Below are positions 22,660 to 36,300 of a DNA stretch of 64,000 nucleotides, piece by piece. The DNA is from Amaranthus tricolor (lineage: Eukaryota > Streptophyta > Magnoliopsida > Caryophyllales > Amaranthaceae). The stretch lies in assembly GCF_026212465.1 (NCBI RefSeq), contig NC_080048.1, positions 37,414,375 through 37,478,374 of the forward strand, written 5' to 3'. A program made the translations under genes and the position numbers. How positions within the stretch are numbered: the stretch's first letter is position 1; each line of letters starts with the position of its first letter. The notes below the pieces were generated by a model. The model was not told where the DNA came from, did no database searches, and saw only the letters and a program-made list of their open reading frames with translations.

Positions 22660-24150
22660 AATGTTCCGTCATTTAATAGTAGTCAATATAATAACCATAG
22701 AGTAAATAACATAATTTAATTTAAAGGGTTTAAGTTTTTAAGTGAGTTCATTTTTGACATAATGTATATATCAAAAGCTACATCACGAGTTTGATTCTCA
22801 TTTATGACTCACTTCAAATAGAATATTTTTTATAAAAAAATTGGTGGTTATTGATTTTGATTAGTAATTTATCAAGGTAATTTTAAAAAATATTTATTAG
22901 ACAAAATTGTGTGGTATATTGCTTTCTATTCTTTTTATACCCTGATCATAATTTATATATAAGTATAGTTTGTTATGATGATTATTAATTTGCGGTGAGT
23001 TGAAAAGATAAATGAAATACTTTTAAAGGGTAAAAGATATAAATAAAAGAATTAATTGCCCAAATTTGTGATTAATGGACACAATTTTCAAAACCAGCAA
23101 TTTTTAGTTCAAATTTTTTTAGTGCACGTTTTTCTCAGTTTTTCTAAAATAACACAATCTAATTTAAAAAGACTTTTATATATTTGAATTAAATGGCGCA
23201 ATCTAAGGAATTACATTGGATCAAATTAAAAAAAATGACTTAATTTAATGTTTATAATTCAGATGTTTAAACGCAAAAGGTAATAGAATTATCTAATGAG
23301 TGTCTTGCATCTACATTTTCAATTCAAAAAACTCTTGTATAAAAGAGTACATGAGGAAGTATATTGTAACATCAATTTGCCAAAAATGGTATATAATATA
23401 TTAGGGACCCTCAATTATCAATATAAGTTATAGGTTGATTTTTATTTTTTGAAATATATTGATTGATTCATTGATAAAAGAATCATAGGATATCTATATT
23501 AGAAATAACAATTTAATTAAGAAAACCATACAGATGATATTTGGCACTTTTGTATACGCTCATTTTGTATCGTTGTTTTATACAACTTTCAACAAGGAAT
23601 CATTCGATCTGATATAGTTTTCATGTAGAATTGAATCTAATGCAATTATTGGCTAAGATATTTTTTTATTAAATGGTGACATTGTTTACTCATTACTCAT
23701 TAGGCTTAAACAAAGGGTCTAATGGAAAATCGAGTTTTTTCTAAGTTAAAATACATATCGCAACTTCTGAAATATAAAAGAAATAAACAAATATAATCTT
23801 GTTGTTATGGTTAAGTAAATTCTTGGAGTATAAAAAACACTACCATTAGTAACTTAAATCCACATGTAATTAAGTATTGGCAACAAGAAGAAATCATATA
23901 TTATTTAAAATGAATTACATTTACAAAGTCGGCCTATTTAGTTAACTTACCTGATAATTTTAATTTATTTTGACACAAATAGATAGTTGTTTGTTCAAAT
24001 CATATAATTCTGGTATTTGGTAAATTAATTGAATGAAATCGTTTATTGCTATAAATTAACTAATTTTGAACAAACTGCGTCAAGCAGCGAGTCTAAAGTC
24101 AGTTAGTAAAACCAATTGATAGTATCAACTAGTCAAATAAAATTACTCCC
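22660..24150. other. AT-rich intergenic DNA, no gene recognised
   Basis: No protein-like frames and no clear transposon ends were seen. Confidence 0.4.
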
Positions 24151-24154
24151 CATA

Positions 24155-24470
24155 AGGATGTGTTCGGATGGAAAGAAATGAAGGGAAAGAAAGGAGAGGG
24201 ATTGGGAGGAAGGAAGAATCTCTTGTTTGGATTGGAAAATGAAAAGGAAGAGATTTGAAGGGAAGAGAATTGAAAGGATTTTATGGATATTTTTTGTTAA
24301 GACTCTAATCACTACAAAGTTGAAAAGATTTAAAGGGAAAGATCCCATCTCCCTTTCATTTCCTTCTATACAAATAAAATTTATTTCCCTTTCACTTCTT
24401 TTTTCTTCTTTTCCCTTTCCTTCCTTTCCCTTCCCTCCCTTTTTGTTCTCTTCAAAAATATTATTCTAGC
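24155..24470. repeat. purine/pyrimidine-asymmetric foldback-like repeat
   Basis: The first about 90 bases are GGAAAGAAATGAAGGGAAAG-like and the last about 110 are the complementary pyrimidine type (CCTTTCCTTCCTTTCCCTTC), so the ends can fold onto each other. The left end GGATGTGTTCGGATGG resembles hAT MITE ends. No clean right terminus was seen. Confidence 0.4.
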
Positions 24471-24482
24471 CCATCTTATACT

Positions 24483-24592
24483 CTTTGTGTCGGTAACCCA
24501 AACAATGGGCTTCATATTCATAATAAGCTTCGTGTCGGTAACCCAAACAATGGGCTTCATATTCAGGATAAGCTTTGTGTCGGTAACCATTA
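24483..24592. repeat. tandem repeat, about 51-bp unit, 2+ copies
   Basis: The unit contains GTGTCGGTAACCCAAACAAT followed by GGGCTTCATATTCA and ATAAGCTT. It occurs twice almost perfectly, and a third copy begins with TTTGTGTCGGTAACC. Confidence 0.8.
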
Positions 24593-24639
24593 GTGATTAG
24601 GACAGGTTAAGAGAAGCGAGGACTTGTTTAGAATTAGAC

Positions 24640-24828
24640 GTGTTTAAAATAGATTCGATAATTTGATATTTATTCAACCTCGTAACCGGATTCGTTTTGA
24701 CCCAACTTCAAAATCAATTTAAAATGATGTAAAACCAATATGGACACAAGACCTGATTTTGAACCGACCCGAAACGTCGAACCATTAATCTACCCAATAA
24801 TCCGAATGATCACCTCTACTTAGAATCG
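24640..24828. repeat. dispersed repeat of the GAGGTGTTCA family
   Basis: Shares AACCTCGTAACC, CAACTTCAAAATCAATTTAA and AACCAATATGGACAC blocks with 52002-52190 and 27050-27231. It ends near ATCACCTCTACTTAGA. Confidence 0.55.
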
Positions 24829-25194
24829 AACTCATAAAAAGATTATTTACTCTCCAAGTGTTACAAAACATGAATCTACGTAATGTGAACTTGCATTAGG
24901 GAATCAATCAGATTTTTCTGGTTTTAGTATTTAGAATTTCTATTAATGCAACGATAATAAAACACAATCTTCAATATGATTGTTTCTTTCATATCTCAAC
25001 AATAAATTGAGAATCATCTGGATTTTCATAGTTTTAATTTTCTAATGTTAACAAAATAAAAAATTCAGTTTTTATATGTTATATTTTTAATATTATATAA
25101 ATGACAAGTTTTTCTTTTTCTTTTAGTTTTATCCTAAAATTCAATCTTTTAAAATTTCAAATGTATAACGATCTAAACATGAATTTGTATAATT

Positions 25195-25700
25195 GTATTA
25201 CTACAAAAAGGTTGATTTTCAACTGACAGATCAGTTAGAAGGTATCCTTGTATACGAACTAAATTCTGACTAATTTGTTAGTCAGAATAAATATATGTAA
25301 ATTTCTGATTGTCTTCCTTCTAAATGTAAGAAGATAGTCAGAAATTTAAAAACTAAAATTTGAAATTTTTTCTCAAATTCACCTATTAAAAATTGACAAT
25401 TTAGATTTTATATATCTGATCTTGTCAAAGATATCAAATCATATTCATGACATTGTCATTGTATTTTGTATTTCTAATCTTAATACTACTATATTATATA
25501 GTAAAGTCGTTAATTTCAATGATGATCATCATCCTACCCAATGTATTTCGCTCATAGAAAAACTATGGACAGAGTTTGAAAAGGGAAGGACGGTGACAAC
25601 TCATACCCATAAAGAAGCTGATACTAATAATTGAAAATTAGATATTTCGTTGCACAAGAAGTTAAGCTAGTATGTTTGATAAAGGGATTACTAACAAGTT
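25195..25700. other. intergenic; possible CACTA-type end
   Basis: TTACTACAAAAAGGTTGATT at 25198 resembles the CACTACAAAAA terminus of CACTA elements, with a following GTCAGAA/TTCTGAC inverted motif. A 70-codon frame at 25422-25634 is not recognised. Evidence is weak. Confidence 0.2.
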
Positions 25701-25713
25701 CAAATAAAAACTA

Positions 25714-25999
25714 AGGGGGTGTTTGGTATGACAACTTAAAATGTAATGGAAAGCAAATGTATAAATAGAGGTAAGGTAATAGTAAGTAGTGTTGTTATTA
25801 TTTGTTTGGTATGAAGAGAGCAAAGGGAATAAGGTAAGGGAATTCGTTACACCACAATTACGAGCGGTAAAAAATTAGAGGATTCCATTTCCTGAAAGTA
25901 ACGTAAACGATTACTTTAGAGTTGAAACAAACAATATGTAACGGTTTGAGTTAGACGTTTCCATTAGTGACCTTCAGAAAATGGATACCAAACAAGCCC
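25714..25999. mobile_element. hAT-like MITE
   Basis: The left end AGGGGGTGTTTGGTATGA and the reverse complement of the right end (AGGGCTTGTTTGGTATCC) are inverted repeats. The flanks AAAAACTA and AAAAAGTT match at 6 of 8 bases. Confidence 0.6.
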
Positions 26000-26000
26000 T

Positions 26001-27049
26001 AAAAAGTTAAGCTATATCATGAATTAGTATATTTTTAGATTTATTCTATTTAAAAATAATTATATAGAACACACCCTTTTTTTTCTTTTTTTTTTTTTGA
26101 AAATTCATACAGAACATACCTAGATGATCATCTATTCTAAAAATAAAAAGCAATGTATAATTTCAAATGCGAATATAGGCAATAAAAAGCACACAAATTA
26201 AAGAAGAACAATTAAGATTGATAAGATAAAGTCAAACTTTATATGTAGAGGACCAGAGAAATTTCATATTAACACTATAAAAAGGTTTTAATTAAGGTGA
26301 AGTGGATTGAATATTTACTAATATTTGAAATGTTATCAATTTGTGGACAATGTGTATTGTAATTTAAATATAAAGTCAAAATAGTTTGTGCATCAAAAGT
26401 ATTATATAATTCATCCATTAATTCGTTTTTGTATTTGTGACTTGCTCAAAATAAATTAAAAAAAGTCCAAATTAGATGTTAATATTATTAGAAAGGATAA
26501 TCAGAAAAATCTAGAAGATGATTATCCAGAACTATATAGTGTTAAGTAAGAAGTAATAATTAAAATCTTACTAGAATGTAAAGTAAGAAAAGAGATATCT
26601 AGATAAAATTCTTGGTAAACTACTAAAGTGTTCCAAAGCAAATATAAATAAAGTATTATGACACTTGCATCTTATAGAGCAAGAAGCTCCCATAAAAACA
26701 AAGTATTGAGCCATGAGCTCAAATCACAAAATATTTACACAAAAATAGAGAGATTGATAAGTGAGACATGAGCTCACATACAACATAAGTGAAGAGTGTA
26801 TAGGTGTGGAACAAGCGCCCACCAAAAATATTCTTGTACAAATTATGATGTAACTAAATATTTATATTCAATAAATATAATACGATATTTATTTGGGTTC
26901 AATTATAAATTTCGCATGCGTCCAAAATTTCTATCAAATATTTGCTTTCTTGGTAAGCAATTCACCATAAAATTAGTAATTCATGTCCCAATAATATCAA
27001 AAATCCAATATCTCATATATACCACATTTTATTGTAGTGATGTTCGGCT
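26001..27049. other. AT-rich intergenic DNA, no gene recognised
   Basis: A 92-codon frame at 26796-27074 shows no family features and runs into the following repeat. Nothing else was seen. Confidence 0.4.
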
Positions 27050-27231
27050 TAGAGGTGTTCAAAAGACCCAATAATTTGATAATTATTCGACCTTGTAATC
27101 AAACTTAATTTGACCCTATTTAAAAATGGTTTGCAATTATGTAAAAATCAATGTAAACACGAAAATTCAATTTCTAACCGACCTGAAATACATGACGCAA
27201 AATCAATCCGATAACCCTAATAACACCTCTA
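27050..27231. mobile_element. small MITE, GAGGTGTTCA family
   Basis: The ends TAGAGGTGTTCA and, reverse-complemented, TAGAGGTGTTA are terminal inverted repeats. The interior is shared with the copies at 24640 and 52002. Confidence 0.6.
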
Positions 27232-27778
27232 CTTCGACCAATTGTAGGTCCACGATAAAATCAATACAAAAAGGAGAAGCTCCAAGATAGGCAATTATAT
27301 GGGGAAGGTGAAGCCTTCTCTGAGACTGAAAATTTGCATGTTAGTCTCATGTGATACGTCTAGTTGTTTTCTTCAATTTTCTAACGATTACTAATCTGTT
27401 CTATATATTTCGTTACTTTTAACATGAAAATTTAAAATTAGATATAATAAATTAAAGTAGTAATATTCTAGCGTAGATTAAAGAAAAAAACATAAAAATA
27501 ATGTAAAAGTGGTTAAATTATTATTTAACCAAATATAAAAATAAGAAAATTCACTATCAGCAACTAAATGGAGTACAAATTTTCAAAGAATATTTATTCA
27601 CAGGGGAAGTAATTGGGATCACTAGAATTAGGGAGCAATGATTCTGCTTCACTTATCACTCATCTACTGTACAATTTTTATAAACTCCACTCTATTATGC
27701 ATGATTAAATGAATATACTAAATCTTATCTATGTTACTATATTATATATTATATTATATTATATTATATTATGTTATA

Positions 27779-28083
27779 GAAAAAATTACCTTTAATAATA
27801 TAACCTTTCATTAATTTTCCTATAATAATAGCAACTATTGATTAACTATAAATAATACCAGCTTAGGGGTTTTTTTACTAGAATCATACCAACTTTTGTT
27901 TATTAACTAATTTACCAAATTTTTTTGTCATATAATCTCCTGTAGTTTGATTTTTAACATGTTAGATATATTCTAGGAAAACACCCCCAAAGTTGGTATT
28001 ATTCATGAACTCAAGGTTAATCAAAAATTGGTATTATTATAGGAAAATAAGTGAAACGTTGTATTGTTCTTGGTAATTTTTCC
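27779..28083. mobile_element. MULE-like foldback MITE
   Basis: The terminal inverted repeats extend about 65 bp: GAAAAAATTACC with later TTTTCCTATAATAATA on the left, and the reverse complement of the right end starting GGAAAAATTACC and also carrying TTTTCCTATAATAATA. The 9-bp flanks TATGTTATA and TATATTATA differ at one base, which suits a Mutator-like insertion. Confidence 0.65.
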
Positions 28084-28094
28084 TATATTATATA

Positions 28095-30400
28095 ATATTA
28101 TATTATATCATATTATATTATATGATATTATATATTTAAGGGTGTTTAAAAAAGAATGATAAGAAACATGCTACATCCTTGATTTCAAAAAGATAAAAAA
28201 GTTAAAGGTCACGATCGAGTTAAAAACACTAATTGTTAAAGTTACTATGTTACACAAAGAAGATATTATGTCATAAATCTGAAAAATGTTTTTATTTATA
28301 AAATAATATCCTTTTCTGTATATATGGTGACTAAGAAAAATCAATAATTATCAAAATAAAATTGTATGAAATTTCATGAGACAAACTTGAAACATGTTGC
28401 AAAATTTGTGGGATTAATGGAATATGAATAGTGAATTACTCTGTCCTATTCTAATCAAACATCTCATTCTTTTATGTAGCATATTCACATAAAATGACTT
28501 AGTTTCTTATTTAATAATTATATTTTTTCTTGTTTATACCCTCAGATTTAATTATTTATACAATTATCATAAAATATCATTTTTCACTTATTTTTCCCTT
28601 AAGTCACTTACTCATTTTATCTACTTTCCTTTTTTTTTTTTTGAAATTTAATGTATTACCTTATGAGACATTTAATTAGAATTGATTAATTTTTCTTGTA
28701 GAAAAAAAAAGCGTTGTATTTGAGTGAACATTACTCATTCTATCATTATCATGTGCTCAATATAAATCTATGTATATAAGGAGTACACTAGTTAAAGAAA
28801 GGTATAGATGGACTTGTGACATCACTGGCTCAAAAGATTTTCATGTTATGACTTATGGAGTAATGGGTATATTCCTTAAAAGTATATGATATAATATTTT
28901 TTGGACTCGAACCCGGACTCTTAGAATAAAAAAAATAGACTCTTACCCTTAAAATAGGGTAGGGTCTAATAAGGTTTGGAGTAGGGTCTTAGACCCTTGC
29001 CCATCCCTAAGTATATCCCCGCGGGTTATGTGTTGTGTTAATTAAGTAATTACACTAATATTAGTATATTTGACTATTTTACATATTTTATTCAGTTATT
29101 GATATGTTAATGGTTATTAAGCTATAATTGCGAGAAATATGAATTAGTTTAATGGTGGAGACTTTTCTTATTTCTTTGTAAAAGTGATTTTAATTTTCTA
29201 TGTTTGTAGACAGGAGCATAGCAGAGATTATAGAGGTACTACTATTTGCAAGTTCTTTAGAAATGGGTCCTTACACCCTTACAAATGATTTAAGAAAATT
29301 ATATTAATTGTAAAAATATTTAACATCAAAATGTAAAATCAAATTCTAAAGTGAAATAGTTTATAATTAATTATTCGTATATAAACAACATTAAAAACTC
29401 AAAATTCATCTTATATTTAAATGAATCTAATTATAAGAAAAATCAGTTATGCACATTAAATATTCATTATACATAAAATGCAATTAAAACTAATTTTAAA
29501 TTGTATAGATTAATAACTAAAAGAAATATTAGGTATTAAAATACTTGATTTTGATCTTGCTGTACACCAGACTACTCCTATTTGAAATGAATGAATTTAT
29601 GTGGCAAATTTCACTTTAGGAAAATTGGAAAAATAAAGAGGCTTTGGTAAATAAGGAAAAAAAAGAGGAGCGGGAGAAAATTAGACAACCACTAGTTATG
29701 AGAAATGTTATTTGAATCGAGATTCTATTTATGATTGAAATCAGATCATAGGATCGTTTCTACGTATAAATATGAGATGATATGCTATATAATAATTCAT
29801 TATCAGTAAAATTTGTCCATATAATTAAGAGTATTTGTTTTTTTTTTCTTTTAAAAAACAAAAAATACTCTTGATAATCATTTATAAACTGTGAATCAAT
29901 AAGTACATAAATTTTCATAATCGTATTGATAACATATATTTTTAATTTATATTTTATATGTAAGTAAAAACTAGAATATAAAAATCTCTTTTTATGATTA
30001 AGACTGCCTTTGTAGGATTGGATCGTAGAATCGTAAAATGGAGTTATGATCCTATCACACGTATATTTTTGATATTGTTATGATCGTAAAATTCTACTAT
30101 TATTGAGTGTTTGCTTAAAATATCTATTACTCGTCTATTTTTAAATTGTAGAGTTGCAGAATCGTAAATCTGAATTGAGATTCTGATAACATGCTTGTGA
30201 GGCCTTTGAATGCAACGAACATCAAAAGTAGAAAACACCGTCAAAAATTGTTGGTGATAGAAGACAACAATTAGAGAGTACTTAAAGCCATTTAATTATT
30301 TTAATTAGCGTCTAACAAGTTTTGAACTTGGGTCTTACGTTTAGAATGAAGCATGTCAATGACCTGCGCTATTTCTATTTTCTTAAATTAAAAGTGTTAG
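28095..30400. other. AT-rich intergenic DNA, no gene recognised
   Basis: No protein-like frames. Scattered simple sequence only. Confidence 0.4.
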
Positions 30401-30900
30401 GATATGTAATATATTTTGGGGTAAGCTAATGGTTGAGATCCTATAATATATTATATACTTTAATACACCTTTTCATATGAAAGCCTTTGGGTTAGAAGTG
30501 TGGATGTAGCATAGACCCTTCTCAGTTCTGGTGTGAGATATTCCACTTGAGTTTGAGGGATAATTGATATTTGACCCGTGATCCCTTTTTACGCTGGATT
30601 CTGATACCATATTACAGAACCAAATCAACTAAAAGTTTTAAGCTTATGGTTGAGGCCGTATGATACGTTATATAATCTAACAAACCCCCTCACATAAGAG
30701 GCCTTTAGGCTAGAAGTGTGGAAGCAACAAAGACTCTCCTCATACCTAGCGCTTAATATTCCACTTTAAATAAGAGGTATTTTGAGATCCGAACCAATAA
30801 CCTCTTGTCACATTGATTTTTGATACCATGTCAAGGCACCAACTTAACAAAAAAACTTAAATTTATGGTAACATGACGGTCTAATATATATACTCTAACA
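30400..30900. repeat. two degenerate head-to-tail copies of a dispersed repeat
   Basis: Each copy holds a GCCTTT(A/G)GG(C/T)TAGAAGTGTGG block, an AATATTCCACTT-like block and ends at (T/C)TGATACCAT, then a 'CTTAA(A/G)(T/C)TTATGGT' stretch. The TGATACCA motif is the complement of a Met-tRNA primer-binding site, so a small LTR-derived (TRIM-like) origin is possible. The type is unproven. Confidence 0.4.
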
Positions 30901-32740
30901 AAAAAATCTAATATAATATTTGAGTCCTATAAATTTGAAGGCCTCTAATATCCTCTCCACCATAAGACTTTTCATTTAAAATTTTTTTGCTACGTCAATG
31001 AAAAGAACATTTCCAGCAAACGAAAGACAAAAAGAAAAGTAGCAAAAGATAAAAAGCAAACCATAAAATGGGTTAGTTTGATTTATGGTCAATTTTGTGA
31101 GGAACAAGTCGTCGAAATATGTCAGTTTTTATTAGCCATTCATCAACCTTTTTGTCTTGTTTAATTTAATATTCCGACCCAAATTTTGCTGCTTTAGGGT
31201 GGCTCAGAGACAAAAAATGGTTGAATTACTTACCTAAGATTGCAAATTACTACACGGCTACACCAACCCTCCAATTACGCCTTAAACTTAGTTGATTTGC
31301 GGGAGTTAGAGTTAGCTATTCAGTATTCCATATAAGTCGAGGTTCGAAGGAAGAAGGCCAGCGAATAAATTATACCCATGCTCTCTTTAAGGAGTGGACA
31401 AGAAAAAATGCGTGCATTCAAATTATCCTCAAAAAATAGGTTCTTGCAAAGAGAAGAGTGAGTGACACACAATGAGCTTGGAAAGACATTTGCAACCAAC
31501 AACACACATTAACACTGTAACTGAAACACGATAGCAAAAATTTAACATAATATATATAAATAAGATAATGAAAACCTATATTATTATATGCCATGACTAT
31601 CTACCACATACTTCCTCCGTTCTTATTTATTTGCAACATTGTTAACTTCGACACTATTCATTAAGCAAATTGACTTTTATATTCTCGTAATCTATAAGTT
31701 AAAACATAATTATATGAGATCTTGTTTAAATCGTCACGATTCAATATTTAGTAATTTTGATTTCCATAATTTTTTGATATGCAAAATTAGAAATATTAAC
31801 AATTGAAGTCATACATTACGAGGTGTGAAAAAGCAAATGTAATATAAATGAATAAGATAATGAAAAAAGATTTATGATTTTTATTAACATGAAGTAGAGT
31901 TATGGAAAAGTAACTAGAGAAGTATACTTCAAGATGTATATGAAAAATACAACTCAATCTTAGGGTATACAATTAAAGTTTTTTCAATCACGTTTATTGA
32001 AAGATCATGTAACCAAATTGTAAAATATTTTGTAGATGTTCTTATTTCTTAAATTAAACTCTATTTTTACTTAATTTTGTTTTTCTTTCTTTGTAATCAA
32101 ACTTATTTTTATTTTTCTTAACTAAAATTTATCTTCTTTGAATTAAACTTAAGTTATAATGTGTATTTTAAGATATTTTAAAGGTAAAAAATAGAAAAAA
32201 AAAAAAGCAAAACTAGGAGTATTAAACTAACATTTAAGGAGATGGGAAAATTAATGTAATGACGCAGTTAGTGAATCACCAATTGTTGCTTAAATGTTAA
32301 AATAACTATTAGAGTATTTGATAAAACAATTTATGGGATAATTATACCTCATTTTGGTATTAATAGATGATTTAACAATAAAATTATTTAATAGTGATAT
32401 TTGTTAAATTAGCTGGCTAAAATTAATATATTGTTACAAATCGTAGGGTGTTCAAAATCAACTAAAGTAAAATCAACAATTTAAATAAGCTATTAGCATT
32501 GAGCTATTTGTCAATGTCAAATACTACCTTCGTTCTATTATACTCTCTCTATTTCTTTTTAAATATTTTTTTTGCTTTTTGAGTATTATTTATCAACAAC
32601 TTGTTTGATTTATCTCAACATAAGGTGTATTAATATCTGTTTTTTTATAATTTTAGTTATGTTTAATTAGAAATATTAAAGATTGAGTTAGTATATTGAT
32701 AAACATGTAAAAAACAAATAAGACATTTGAAAAAAATATA
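30900..32740. other. intergenic, with a decayed Stowaway end near 31610
   Basis: TTCCTCCGTTCTTATTTATT at 31612 is a Stowaway-type terminus. Downstream sequence resembles 36470-36700 in CSLA intron 3, which ends in GAACGGAGG. No gene was recognised, including the 61-codon minus-strand frame at 31320-31505. Confidence 0.4.
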
Positions 32741-32741
32741 G

Positions 32742-32829
32742 AAAATACTAATTACAGACAATAATATTTTTCCATACAACATATCAAAATACTAATTACA
32801 GACAATAATATTTTTCCATACAACATATC
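32742..32829 (+). repeat. perfect 44-bp tandem duplication upstream of CSLA
   Basis: Two identical adjacent 44-base units, each starting AAAATACTAATTACAGAC and ending CATACAACATATC, end about 65 bp upstream of the CSLA TATA box. Confidence 0.9.
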
Positions 32830-32892
32830 ACAATGGATGTTATTTCACAGAGCTAAGAGTACGATACTATTTCAGAGAGCTGAGAGTACACC

Positions 32893-32900
32893 TATAAAAA
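32893..32900 (+). promoter_or_regulatory. CSLA TATA box and CT-rich leader
   Basis: TATAAAAA, followed by a pyrimidine-rich leader with a (CT)n run at about 32962-33005 that runs to the ATG at 33312. Two short upstream ORFs lie in the leader: 32988-33011 (7 codons) and 33062-33115 (17 codons, MYCLAQKKK...). They could lower translation of the main frame. Confidence 0.5.
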
Positions 32901-33311
32901 AAAACCTTTACAAACTATCTCATCATCACTTGCTCTACTCTCACTCCCATCACCCACACTTTCCTCTCTCTCTCACTCTCTCTTTCTATGCTTTCTCTCT
33001 CTTTGATCTAGTGCCACAATACTTTCTGTTCGCTTCTACTCACATTGATAGAAGGAAAGAGATGTATTGTTTGGCACAAAAAAAAAAAATCATTGAAGAT
33101 TTAAGGAATAAATAACATTTAATTAAACAAAAACTTATATCAAGTTCTAGATCTTCATTTTTGCTTCAAAAAACCCATAAAAAAAACAACCCCAAAACCC
33201 CCATTTCATCTCCATTATCAAGGATCAAACACATCCTCTGTTTTCCCCTGTTTTTACCCCTGAAAATCCCCTGTATTTCCCCCTGAAAATTCCCCCTTTT
33301 TTGGGGTAAAA

Positions 33312-36300
33312 ATGGTAGAAATCATTCAAAATCAGCTGTTACAAGCAAGAGGAGATATGTCAGGACAATTAGAGTTAATGTGGGAGATGATTAAAGCACC
33401 ATTAATAGTGCCATTATTAAAGCTTAGTGTGGTTTTTTGTTTAACAATGTCATTAATGTTGTTTTGTGAAAGAGTTTATATGGGTATTGTTATTATTTTG
33501 GTAAAGCTTTTTTGGAAGAAACCTGAAAAAAGGTATAATTGGAAAGCATTACCTGATTCTATTGATGATATTGAAATGGGGGGTTCTAATAAGTTCCCTC
33601 ATGTTCTTATTCAAATCCCTATGTTTAATGAAAGAGAGGTATCCCTTTTTCTTATATTTTATCTTTACTATTTTTTTATTACATGGTGGACATCTGAAGA
33701 AGATGAATATGTGATAATTGAACTTAGAATTTTACTACATAAAAACGATTAAGATTGTGTACATTCACTCCAAACTCGTCTTAATATAAATTGATTCTTT
33801 CAAATGGTATCAGAAGCCATGTCTATGAATTTTATTTGTCTCTCGTTTTATGTGAAAATATTAGCATTTTGGCTTAAAGTGCTTTCGTGTGAGGTGACGT
33901 AATAGAGTATATGACATAGAGTATAAAGACATAGACATATATTTTGTCTGATTAGTTGCTAAAGATGGTGACATTTTATAACGAAAAATTAATTGCTAGT
34001 TTTTTTGAGTACAATGTCATGATGTATTAGGTTTATGAGAGAATTTCCACCATTAATTTTTGCTTTTAATTGAGCAATGAAAAAAATAGATTTAATAGAC
34101 TTCTAGTATTTACTATGGTTAGGATTTTTAAATTGGTTATTAAAAATGGCATTCATTTTAAAAGATTCTTTACTATGATTATATTTTTAATAAGGTTTTG
34201 TGTTTAATTCTCATTAATTTTGTCCTTATACCGGTCTACATTATTTCCTACATTTTGTTTTTTCTATTAAAATTTAAACCTTAATATCTCTAAATATATA
34301 TTATAAAAAATTCAAAAAAATACATAATAAAAAAGTTTATATATAAAGACGAATCTAACAAAATTTCACATAGGTATATTTTATCTTCTAAATATGTATC
34401 AAAAACATTAAATAAATTTTTCTTTCCTTTTAAGTAAAATATTCTAAATAGAAAGAATATTAGAGAATTGAGGGAATAGTGAATTAATCAAACTAAAGAA
34501 AAAAAACTACCTAATCCCCTTAAAATCAATGGAGTAAGTGCAATTTAATTGATTTGGTTTATGTCAATGAAAAAATGTTGTCGGTTATATAATTTGATTA
34601 CTTAATTTCATGATATCTTTGTAAATTTTTAATATTTAATGCATTATATTATAATTAATTAAATGGTGGGTAAAATTGATTAGGTTTACAAAGTGTCAAT
34701 TGGAGCTGCTTGTAACCTTTCATGGCCAGCTGATCGTATGGTAATTCAAGTGCTAGATGACTCCACCGACCCAGTTATCAAGGTAATTATATTTTCATCT
34801 TTTTCCCGATAAGTTTTCAAACATTTTTATTTTTATTTGTCTTTTTACATCTATTTCTATTTTAGGTAAAAAGAAATTTTAAAAATTATTGAAATTAATT
34901 TATTTTCCACTCATTCACCATAAATGATCTTATTTATTGATTATTATCAAATAATCTAATTTTTGAAATTTATTAATATATATTTGCTTCTAGCATATAC
35001 GGTGTGAAAAGAAGTGGGGTGCCGAAGCAGTGGAAAATTAAATTATTTGATCGGATTATTTTAAATAATTTTTTTCTGTTCTTATTTGTATTTAATAATT
35101 GTTTCAAATAACGTGCAATAACTACTCTCTTTATGACTCAATAAGTGTACTAAGTTTAACCGATAGAAGTATATTTTTTCATTATAAAGATGTGATTTTA
35201 ATTATAAAAAATGTCTTATTTTAAAAAACGTTTTTAAATTCTCATAAATAATGAATTGAATCATTTTTTTTTCAAAATTTTCATATGTCTAATCTAAGTC
35301 CTATATATAATAAAGGATTAATGAAAGAGTATATAATACTATCCTTAGGTCCATAAATAAGAAGCTAAATGTAGAAATAGTTTGCAAAAATTAACAATTA
35401 ATTCTATTTAAAAAAATAATTTATGCTTATTTACATCTCGTAGGTATGTATATATCATTTTTCTAAACTACATTTTAGTAAAATGGAATTAAATTGAAAA
35501 TTTATTACTAGATTATATGTCAATTGATTTATTTTATATTTTGTACTTATATTGTTTTAAAAGTTTTTTCATGTAGCAAAATGAATATTTTATATTATTT
35601 AATTAAAAAAAGAGAGTAATCATGTAGGTTTAGTAGTTTGCCTAATCTAATACTTCTATTGGAGATAAAATGACTTTAAATGAAAAGTGATAGGTTAATT
35701 ATTGATGATGGGCAAGTGCAATATTGCTAATTTTTCATTATTAAACTTTAATTATTAATATTAATATTAATATGGGACTAAACAAGCAAATAATTGCAGG
35801 ATATGGTTGAATTAGAATGTCAAAGATGGGCTAGCAAAGGAATAAACATTGTATATCAAATAAGAGAAACTAGGGGTGGTTATAAAGCTGGTGCTCTTAA
35901 GGAAGGGTTAAAAAGGGATTATGTTAAGCATTGTGAATACGTTGCAATCTTCGACGCAGATTTCCGGCCTGAACCCGATTATCTCCGACGAGCTATCCCT
36001 TTCTTAATGTATAACCCTAAAATCGCTCTTGTTCAAGCGCGTTGGAGATTCGGTAAGCACATCCTCACATTATTCCTGTTTAAATGGTCCGGTCTGATTT
36101 TAAAAATTAATTTTTATACCAAAATCTTTTATCTGGTCTGATTTTAGTATAAGACCAAAATGAACCGTACCAAACCATGTTCACCCTAATAATTTGCAAT
36201 GCTAGCAATCCTTTTCATATACGTGAACTAGTGAACTTTGCATAGTTTAGGAAGGTAAAAGGTGACGGGTAAAGGGTGACACTTGGGAACTATAAATATG

